A stretch of 64,000 nt of DNA from Tubulanus polymorphus (lineage: Eukaryota > Nemertea > Palaeonemertea > Tubulaniformes > Tubulanidae), in contig NC_134027.1 in the NCBI RefSeq assembly GCF_964204645.1, forward strand, positions 27,392,485 to 27,456,484, given 5' to 3'. Under the pieces are notes generated by a model that saw nothing but the letters and a program-made list of their open reading frames with translations, made no database searches and was not told the origin of the DNA. Shown piece by piece: positions 20,339 to 32,352 of this stretch. A program made the translations under genes and the position numbers. Every line of letters begins with the position of its first letter. Position 1 is the stretch's first letter.

Positions 20339-23300
20339 ATGGCGTCGACTCTACGTGTATCCGGCTGCAGCGGCCGCAGCTCAATTATCAGTAGATTACT
20401 CACTATTTCACTGTTTTACGCTTGTATTTGTTGTATATTTGTCAACTGTGATGATGCGCGGTTTGCTCCGAGGAGAAAACCGATCAATCCGTTAAAAATA
20501 GTTAACAATGACCTGCTGGGAGATAAAAACCTGCCGCATCAGCTGCAGGAGCAGCAGCAGCAGCAGCAGCGGCAGGTGCTTAGAAACCAGCTGCCTGACA
20601 GCCACAAACAGCATCTGAGAGCTGACAGTGTTGAGCAGCAGAATCGGAATCAGCTACCCGACAGGCTGAACCAGCGTCATCAGCCTGTTAATAAGCAGCA
20701 TCAATCGAACAGAATTCAAAACGAGCCTCTGATTGTCAATAATAATGATAGAAATGAACCTGTAAAACCAGCAGCTAGAAATACATATGTGAAAAAACCT
20801 GTAGTAGAAACTCATCAGGAAGGAGCAGGAGGAGGAGGAGGGAAGCGTAGAGCTGCGACTGCAGTGAGAATATCTGAACATCCCGCCTGTAAACAAGATG
20901 TGATGAATTTATGCAGTAAAACATCACGTATCAATAATTTTGATATTTTGAACTGTTTGCAATATAACTTCAAGGTAAATCAACTCTCTGAGTGTGACCC
21001 TGGAATGAGGCCGGATCCCGAAAATAGGCAATAACTGTGAGACTACTGACTCGACATTGGTTTGAGTTGTGAAATATTGATATGTGATATTAATAATGAT
21101 ATATTTGATATTTTTCAGTCTGAGAATGATATTTCTTCTGATTGTCAAAATGTAAGTTATTTAAATGTGATCATTTCATCATAATTAAATCAATTTCACT
21201 TTTAATCAACTGTATTCTTTTTTTCCAACAGTTCCTTTGGGATTATAAGAGAAATTTAACGACTGATTATCGATTTGATAGCGCTGCATCTCAAGTGTGT
21301 CTCGATACTCTCAACAAGGTAACGATATTTAAACAGTATCGCTGACTAGTGGATCGCAACTATAGAACTTTATCCATGATTCAGTTCCACAGTTCTCTCT
21401 GTTAAAACTTGGCTCTAGAGTTCAACTAATGATAATACAGTATAGTCCAGGAACTGTCCAAGCTGAGATCCTGAGCTCCTGAGATCCTGAGCTCCTGAGA
21501 TCCTGAGCTCCTCGGGTGTCAAAAACGTTTGAATTCGAATTATTTATTTTAACCTACATCTGTGGAACTCAGTCCAGAGTGGTGGAACTGGGTCCTATAA
21601 AACTGTCGGCAGAACTGGATCCAGAACTGTGGAACTGGGTCCTAAACTGTGGGCCGAACTGGGTGGAACTAAGGCCAGAACTGTGGAATTGGGTCCTAAA
21701 CTATGGGTGGAACCAAGTCCAGAACTGTGCAACTGGATCTGAATTGTGGAACCTGCATTCAGAATTTAATTGAGATTAACCTAGAACAGAACTGTTACAC
21801 ACTATGTATGTTTAATTGTAGATGCCTGATTGCGCTCGACTCCAACCAGGAACTGGACAAATCATTTCCTGTTTGATTGAAAACAAAGATAATGTCACTG
21901 ACGGAGCTTGTAAACAGTTTCTAACTAAAATGGCTGGAATTGTATTCAGTGATTTTCGCTTGATTTCAAATTTTGTACAAAGTTGCGATGAAGATATCAT
22001 CGCGTTGAAGTGTGGTCGTATCGGGACGGTGCGTAAGGATAAAAATACTGATGTAAGTCATTAATTCATTAATTATTCAAATAACATCGAGAAATTAATT
22101 ATTCATATGAAATTTTGAGTTAATTTCTTGAATTCGAAAGAGCAGCTTTGAAGGGTTTTATCATGAATTTTAATGTCAAATTCTCTCGTGAGTTTTTGGT
22201 CATATTGATACAGGGTGGCGCCGCTGACCTGGAAAACTTAGGGATTTAGAAAAATCAGGGAAAACTGAGGGAATCAGATGATCTAGAAAAAATAAAGGAA
22301 ACTTAATACACAGAACAGGGAAATTGGGAAAAACTTGGGAATTTGGAAATAATAATTCCCGGTTTGGAAATATTTGGGAATTTGAGAAATTTTCCTCAAA
22401 TCGGGGAAATATTTGGGAAATTCATTACATTTCACATATTGCATTTGCCAAGGGCAACTTTCTTCAGCGATTTCCCTTGAAAATCACTTTTATCAGCCAG
22501 TGTTACCACTAAAATGTTGACGAGCATGATAATGTCTGTTCATTTCCATTTGGGAAAATTGAAAAATTACCCATGAATTTTGAATTCATATAACTGTGGA
22601 AACCATGTTAGGACCTAATATGTAATTGGTTGAAAACAGCCGCTCGTGTGTGGGTAGTGATTATAACTATTATAATGAATATGTTTTAATATTTCAGCCT
22701 CCTCACTCACAGGGATCTACCATTAAATGTTTATCCGGTAAAATCAGTTCAGCGAATGAGAAATGCAAACAAGCGATATTACGTATAGCTGAATTACAGG
22801 GCGATGATTTCCACTTGGATCGACCGTTATTTTACGCGTGTCGCGACGACCGAGAACGATTCTGTTCTCGCGTGAAATCCGGCGGCGGTGAAGTTTATAA
22901 ATGTCTCTCAAAACATAAATTCGATCGTGAAATGTCGACCGAGGTTCGTAAGCAGACGTTGAAACCGTTCATATCTTAGAATTGAAGTTTAGAATATAGA
23001 ATAAGAATGGAACAAGTCTGATCAGTTTCCTTGAGCTTCCGAATCCTGAAGATGACTGTTAGGAGTCAAATCATGCACTCAAGGAATTCAGGCTCTGCTT
23101 TTCATTCTTATAGGATTTTTAGCGAAATATTGTCTTGTTCATATGATATAAAATCCCTCCACACTTAAATAAATAAATCAATAAATAATGAATAAAAAGA
23201 GTTTGAAATGTTTCCTCGAGCTAGTGTGGTTTACTCGATGATCCTAACTCAAGGAAATATTTCAGACTCGGTATTTCTTTCTATGGGATTTTGTATAATA

Positions 23301-26300
23301 TCTTCACAACCAGGACCCAGTTCCACAGTTGTGAGTTAGAGTTGACTCTGAGTTAAAGTTAGTTTATTTTCAATGATTTAACTCAGAGTTAAATCTTAAC
23401 TCGGAACTGTGGAACTGGACCCCGCAATTCAAAATCTTACATCAATGTTTGAAATTACTCCTATTCAATGAAACACAAATAAATATTTTTATATTTCTAG
23501 TGTAAATCTCGTTTGACCGCGAGACAGAAATTGATTCGTCAGGATTATAAAGTGAGTAAAACGTTTTCTGAAGCTTGTCGCGTCGATATCAGGAATAATA
23601 AATGTACGGGAGAACATCTTAAAGGACAGAAACGTCATATCAGAATGTCGATAATCGTCAGGTGTTTAGAATCGGCTTATAAAATCAGTAAGTAAATCAA
23701 TCATTACAATAGATACTGGTATCAACTCATGATTTATTATTGAATCTAGTTAGACGATGAATACTCTGTTGCAATCCCACATTATCGATAAAATAGAGTC
23801 TGAAACGTTTTATTTAGCTAGTGTAGTTTATTCAACATTTCAACTGCATCCTAATAGTCATCTTCAGAAACTTTAATCTTTTAACTGGTGTTAGAATTAA
23901 ATTATTAGACGTATATTCAGTGCAACACAAAGCAGTAAGATGTGTTCCTCTATTCTAAATGTGGGATTTTATATTATTCGTAACAATGCAGACTCGGATT
24001 GTTTTATCAATGGTTTCCGGTGGCAATGGGTGTAAGAGTTCAGGGCCCAGCTTCGGAAATAGGTTTAACTCTTAAATCGATTTAATTTCTTCATTAATTC
24101 AGTTTATCGTAAATCGATTTAGGCCTAAATCCTTTTTGTGAAGCTGGGCCCCAGAGATAAATGGACTTTGAATCGGTTTAGTCGACTGTATTGCAAAACA
24201 AAACCAGTTTGAAAATTGATTTTTGATGCGTTTCTGTTTTTGCTATCAGAGCGAGATGTGAGTCCGGAATGTTTGGCCGAAATGCAAGATTATCGCAGGA
24301 GTTTAATGCAGGATTATCAGATAAGTCCCGAAGTAGTGACTGATTGCGCGTCTGAGTTAAAGAATCATTGCGATAACGGATTCAAACGCGAAGGAAAAAC
24401 GATCCATTGTTTGATGGATCTCGCGAGGCCGCGCAAATACGAGGGAGGAAAATTAACATTTTCTACTGAAATAACGAAGAAATGTTTACGAGCTGTAAGT
24501 TAAAAATCAAACATTACTGAGAACAGTCATCTCGTTAATGGAGAAATAGTTGTAGAGGCAACTTCAGTAACTTCAAATGATGATTAACACTTAGTAAATT
24601 GAAATAGAAATAAAAATTGTAACTCAGAAATAGAGATGACTTCAGTAATGAGATAAATTATCCAAATGATGAATTACACTTAGTAAATTGAATTAGAAAT
24701 ACAAATTGGGACTCATAAATATAGATGATTTCAGTAATGTGACAAATTATCAGAATTGAAGGGTATAAATGTTGTTTTAAATGAAATGTAATATATGTTG
24801 ATTACAGTTGAAGGGTTTAATGCGTGAAGCTGATGTTGCTGAAGATTACAGAATTGATCCTACATTACACGCTGCGTGTCATTCTGTTGTACAATCTGAG
24901 TGTAAAGGAATCTCTCCGGGGGACTCAAGGTAAACTCCCTCTCTCCTCCCTCTCCCCTCCCTCTCCTCCCTCTCCCTTCCCTCTCTCCTCCCTCTCCCCT
25001 CCCTCTCCTCTCCCCTCCCTCTCCTCTCCCCACCCTCTCCCCTCCCTCTCTCCTCCATCTCCCCTCCCTCTCCTCCCTCTCTCCTCCATCTCTCCTGAAT
25101 TGTTTATTGGATCATACTGATTCTATTTTAAGGATTATGAATTGTTTATTGGATCATACTGATTCTATTTTAAGGATTATGAATTGTTTATTGGATCACA
25201 CTGATTCTATTTTAAGGATTATGAATTGTTTATTGGATCATACTGATTCTATTTTAAGGATTATGAATTGTTTATTGGATCACACTGATTCTATTTTAAG
25301 GATTATGAATTGTTTATTGGATCACACTAATTCTATTTTAAGGATTATGAATTGTTTATTGGATCACACTGATTCTATTTTAAGGATTATGAATTGTTTA
25401 TTGGATCATACTGATTCTATTTTAAGGATTATGAATTGTTTATTGGATCACACTGATTCTATTTTAAGGATTATGAATTGATTATTGGATCACACTGATT
25501 CTATTTTAAGGATTATGAATTGTTTATTGGATCATACTGATTCTATTTTAAGGATTATGAATTGTTTATTGGATCATACTGATTCTATTTTAAGGATTAT
25601 GAATTGTTTATTGGATCATACTGATTCTATTTTAAGGATTATGAATTGTTTATTGGATCACACTGATTCTATTTTAAGGATTATGAATTGTTTATTGGAT
25701 CACACTGATTCTATTTTAAGGATTATGAATTGTTTATTGGATCACACTGATTCTATTTTAAGGATTATGAATTGTTTATTGGATCACACTGATTCTATTT
25801 TAAGGATTATGAATTGTTTATTGGATCACACTGATTCTATTTTAAGGATTATGAATTGTTTATTGGATCACACTGATTCTATTTTAAGGATTATGAATTG
25901 TTTATTGGATCACACTGATTCTATTTTAAGGATTATGAATTGTTTATTGGATCACACTGATTCTATTTTAAGGATTATGAATTGTTTATTGGATCATACT
26001 GATTCTATTTTAAGGATTATGAATTGTTTATTAGATCATACTGATTCTATTTTAAGGATTATGAATTGTTTATTGGATCATACTGATTCTATTTTAAGGA
26101 TTATGAATTGTTTATTGGATCATACTGATTCTATTTTAAGGATTATGAATTGTTTATTGGATCACACTGATTCTATTTTAAGGATTATGAATTGTTTACT
26201 GGATCACACTGATTCTATTTTAAGGATTATGAATTGTTTATTGGATCACACTGATTCTATTTTAAGGATTATGAATTGTTTATTGGATCACACTGATTCT

Positions 26301-29300
26301 ATTTTAAGGATTATGAATTGTTTATTGGATCACACTGATTCTATTTTAAGGATTATGAATTGTTTATTGGATCATACTGATTCTATTTTAAGGATTATGA
26401 ATTGTTTATTGGATCACACTGATTCTATTTTAAGGATTATGAATTGTTTATTGGATCACACTGATTCTATTTTAAGGATTATGAATTGTTTATTGGATCA
26501 CACTGATTCTATTTTAAGGATTATGAATTGTTTATTGGATCACACTGATTCTATTTTAAGGATTATGAATTGTTTATTGGATCACACTGATTCTATTTTA
26601 AGGATTATGAATTGTTTATTGGATCATACTGATTCTATTTTAAGGATTATGAATTGTTTATTGGATCATACTGATTCTATTTTAAGGATTATGAATTGTT
26701 TATTGGATCATACTGATTCTATTTTAAGGATTATGAATTGTTTATTGGATCACACTGATTCTATTTTAAGGATTATGAATTGTTTATTGGATCATACTGA
26801 TTCTATTTTAAGGATTATGAATTGTTTATTGGATCATACTGATTCTATTTTAAGGATTATGAATTGTTTATTGGATCACACTGATTCTATTTTAAGGATT
26901 ATGAATTGTTTATTGGATCATACTGATTCTATTTTAAGGATTATGAATTGTTTATTGGATCATACTGATTCTATTTTAAGGATTATGAATTGTTTATTGG
27001 ATCATACTGATTCTATTTTAAGGATTATGAATTGTTTATTGGATCACACTGATTCTATTTTAAGGATTATGAATTGTTTATTGGATCACACTGATTCTAT
27101 TTTAAGGATTATGAATTGTTTATTGGATCATACTGATTCTATTTTAAGGATTATGAATTGTTTATTGGATCACACTGATTCTATTTTAAGGATTATGAAT
27201 TGTTTATTGGATCACACTGATTCTATTTTATTGTTTATTGGATCACACTGATTCTATTTTAAGGATTATGAATTGTTTATTGGATCACACTGATTCTATT
27301 TTAAGGATTATGAATTGTTTATTGGATCACTACGATTCTATTTTAAGGATTATGAATTGTTTATTGGATCACACTGTCTATTTTAAGGATTATGAATGTT
27401 CAACTGATTCTTTTAAGGATTCGTGCGAGTATATTGTTGATTGATTATGAATTGTTTATTGGATCATACTGATTCTATTTTAAGGATTATGAATTGTTTA
27501 TTGGATCATACTGATTCTATTTTAAGGATTATGAATTGTTTATTGGATCACACTGATTCTATTTTAAGGATTATGAATTGTTTATTGGATCACACTGATT
27601 CTATTTTAAGGATTATGAATTGTTTATTGGATCATACTGATTCTATTTTAAGGATTATGAATTGTTTATTGGATCACACTGATTCTATTTTAAGGATTAT
27701 GAATTGTTTATTGGATCATACTGATTCTATTTTAAGGATTATGAATTGTTTATTGGATCACACTGATTCTATTTTAAGGATTATGAATTGTTTATTGGAT
27801 CACACTGATTCTATTTTAAGGATTATGAATTGTTTATTGGATCACACTGATTCTATTTTAAGGATTATGAATTGTTTATTGGATCACACTGATTCTATTT
27901 TAAGGATTATGAATTGTTTATTGGATCACACTGATTCTATTTTAAGGATTATGAATTGTTTATTGGATCACACTGATTCTATTTTAAGGATTATGAATTG
28001 TTTATTGGATCATACTGATTCTATTTTAAGGATTATGAATTGTTTATTGGATCACACTGATTCTATTTTAAGGATTATGAATTGTTTATTGGATCATACT
28101 GATTCTATTTTAAGGATTATGAATTGTTTATTGGATCATACTGATTCTATTTTAAGGATTATGAATTGTTTATTGGATCATACTGATTCTATTTTAAGGA
28201 TTATGAATTGTTTATTGGATCATACTGATTCTATTTTAAGGATTATGAATTGTTTATTGGATCACACTGATTCTATTTTAAGGATTATGAATTGTTTATT
28301 GGATCACACTGATTCTATTTTAAGGATTATGAATTGTTTATTGGATCACACTGATTCTATTTTAAGGATTATGAATTGTTTATTGGATCACACTGATTCT
28401 ATTTTAAGGATTATGAATTGTTTATTGGATCATACTGATTCTATTTTAAGGATTATGAATTGTTTATTGGATCATACTGATTCTATTTTAAGGATTATGA
28501 ATTGTTTATTGGATCACACTGATTCTATTTTAAGGATTATGAATTGTTTATTGGATCACACTGATTCTATTTTAAGGATTATGAATTGTTTATTGGATCA
28601 TACTGATTCTATTTTAAGGATTATGAATTGTTTATTGGATCATACTGATTCTATTTTAAGGATTATGAATTGTTTATTGGATCATACTGATTCTATTTTA
28701 AGGATTATGAATTGTTTATTGGATCATACTGATTCTATTTTAAGGATTATGAATTGTTTATTGGATCATACTGATTCTATTTTAAGGATTATGAATTGTT
28801 TATTGGATCACACTGATTCTATTTTAAGGATTATGAATTGTTTATTGGATCACACTGATTCTATTTTAAGGATTATGAATTGTTTATTGGATCACACTGA
28901 TTCTATTTTAAGGATTATGAATTGTTTATTGGATCACACTGATTCTATTTTAAGGATTATGAATTGTTTATTGGATCATACTGATTCTATTTTAAGGATT
29001 ATGAATTGTTTATTGGATCACACTGATTCTATTTTAAGGATTATGAATTGTTTATTGGATCATACTGATTCTATTTTAAGGATTATGAATTGTTTATTGG
29101 ATCATACTGATTCTATTTTAAGGATTATGAATTGTTTATTGGATCACACTGATTCTATTTTAAGGATTATGAATTGTTTATTGGATCATACTGATTCTAT
29201 TTTAAGGATTATGAATTGTTTATTGGATCATACTGATTCTATTTTATAAGGATTATGAATTGTTTATTGGATCATACTGATTCTATTTTAAGGATTATGA

Positions 29301-32300
29301 ATTGTTTATTGGATCATACTGATTCTATTTTAAGGATTATGAATTGTTTATTGGATCATACTGATTCTATTTTAAGGATTATGAATTGTTTATTGGATCA
29401 CACTGATTCTATTTTAAGGATTATGAATTGTTTATTGGATCACACTGATTCTATTTTAAGGATTATGAATTGTTTATTGGATCACACTGATTCTATTTTA
29501 AGGATTATGAATTGTTTATTGGATCACACTGATTCTATTTTAAGGATTATGAATTGTTTATTGGATCACACTGATTCTATTTTAAGGATTATGAATTGTT
29601 TATTGGATCACACTGATTCTATTTTAAGGATTATGAATTGTTTATTGGATCACACTGATTCTATTTTAAGGATTATGAATTGTTTATTGGATCACACTGA
29701 TTCTATTTTAAGGATTATGAATTGTTTATTGGATCACACTGATTCTATTTTAAGGATTATGAATTGTTTATTGGATCACACTGATTCTATTTTAAGGATT
29801 ATGAATTGTTTATTGGATCACACTGATTCTATTTTAAGGATTATGAATTGTTTATTGGATCACACTGATTCTATTTTAAGGATTATGAATTGTTTATTGG
29901 ATCACACTGATTCTATTTTAAGGATTATGAATTGTTTATTGGATCACACTGATTCTATTTTAAGGATTATGAATTGTTTATTGGATCACACTGATTCTAT
30001 TTTAAGGATTATGAATTGTTTATTGGATCACACTGATTCTATTTTAAGGATTATGAATTGTTTATTGGATCACACTGATTCTATTTTAAGGATTATGAAT
30101 TGTTTATTGGATCACACTGATTCTATTTTAAGGATTATGAATTGTTTATTGGATCATACTGATTCTATTTTATAAGGATTATGAATTGTTTATTGGATCA
30201 TACTGATTCTATTTTAAGGATTATGAATTGTTTATTGGATCATACTGATTCTATTTTAAGGATTATGAATTGTTTATTGGATCATACTGATTCTATTTTA
30301 AGGATTATGAATTGTTTATTGGATCACACTGATTCTATTTTAAGGATTATGAATTGTTTATTGGATCACACTGATTCTATTTTAAGGATTATGAATTGTT
30401 TATTGGATCACACTGATTCTATTTTAAGGATTATGAATTGTTTATTGGATCACACTGATTCTATTTTAAGGATTATGAATTGTTTATTGGATCACACTGA
30501 TTCTATTTTAAGGATTATGAATTGTTTATTGGATCACACTGATTCTATTTTAAGGATTATGAATTGTTTATTGGATCACACTGATTCTATTTTAAGGATT
30601 ATGAATTGTTTATTGGATCACACTGATTCTATTTTAAGGATTATGAATTGTTTATTGGATCACACTGATTCTATTTTAAGGATTATGAATTGTTTATTGG
30701 ATCACACTGATTCTATTTTAAGGATTATGAATTGTTTATTGGATCACACTGATTCTATTTTAAGGATTATGAATTGTTTATTGGATCACACTGATTCTAT
30801 TTTAAGGATTATGAATTGTTTATTGGATCACACTGATTCTATTTTAAGGATTATGAATTGTTTATTGGATCACACTGATTCTATTTTAAGGATTATGAAT
30901 TGTTTATTGGATCACACTGATTCTATTTTAAGGATTATGAATTGTTTATTGGATCACACTGATTCTATTTTAAGGATTATGAATTGTTTATTGGATCACA
31001 CTGATTCTATTTTAAGGATTATGAATTGTTTATTGGATCACACTGATTCTATTTTAAGGATTATGAATTGTTTATTGGATCACACTGATTCTATTTTAAG
31101 GATTATGAATTGTTTATTGGATCACACTGATTCTATTTTAAGGATTATGAATTGTTTATTGGATCACACTGATTCTATTTTAAGGATTATGAATTGTTTA
31201 TTGGATCACACTGATTCTATTTTAAGGATTATGAATTGTTTATTGGATCACACTGATTCTATTTTAAGGATTATGAATTGTTTATTGGATCACACTGATT
31301 CTATTTTAAGGATTATGAATTGTTTATTGGATCACACTGATTCTATTTTAAGGATTATGAATTGTTTATTGGATCATACTGATTCTATTTTAAGGATTAT
31401 GAATTGTTTATTGGATCATACTGATTCTATTTTAAGGATTATGAATTGTTTATTGGATCATACTGATTCTATTTTAAGGATTATGAATTGTTTATTGGAT
31501 CATACTGATTCTATTTTAAGGATTATGAATTGTTTATTGGATCATACTGATTCTATTTTAAGGATTATGAATTGTTTATTGGATCATACTGATTCTATTT
31601 TAAGGATTATGAATTGTTTATTGGATCATACTGATTCTATTTTAAGGATTATGAATTGTTTATTGGATCACACTGATTCTATTTTAAGGATTATGAATTG
31701 TTTATTGGATCATACTGATTCTATTTTAAGGATTATGAATTGTTTATTGGATCATACTGATTCTATTTTAAGGATTATGAATTGTTTATTGGATCATACT
31801 GATTCTATTTTAAGGATTATGAATTGTTTATTGGATCATACTGATTCTATTTTAAGGATTATGAATTGTTTATTGGATCACACTGATTCTATTTTAAGGA
31901 TTATGAATTGTTTATTGGATCACACTGATTCTATTTTAAGGATTATGAATTGTTTATTGGATCACATCGGTTCTGATAAAATGAATGAAGAATGTGAAGA
32001 ACGTTTGTTAGAAGTTCAATATTTTATGGCTCGTGATTGGAAGTAAGTAATCTGACTGTAAATAGGGTTTGCGGGTTCCGGCTCGTGATTGGAAGTAAGT
32101 AATCTGACTGTAAATAGGGTTTACGGGTTCCGACGACTCCTTCATTCCTTATAGTGAAACAAATATTTCTAATCATCTCAAAATCTCCTACAAATTGTGC
32201 GAAATATTACTGTAATATTCTTTGAATTTTGGGGGAGTCGTATTTCTATCTGCCGCATTGGTTCCCGATATATTGAGCTATTATGATCAATGTGGTACGG

Positions 32301-32302
32301 AC

Positions 32303-32352
<50 letters not shown>

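Noticed and set aside
25097-31966. CRISPR-like array
   Set aside because: There are no spacers: units abut directly, and the genome is eukaryotic with the repeat derived from GLG1.
25107-32046. Long open frames (588, 602, 306 and 621 codons) that look like a giant repetitive protein
   Set aside because: They are the 42-bp unit (14 codons, no stop in one phase) read through. The start codons are inside the unit. The segment is the intron 8 array of GLG1; only the last 102 bp are supported as exon.
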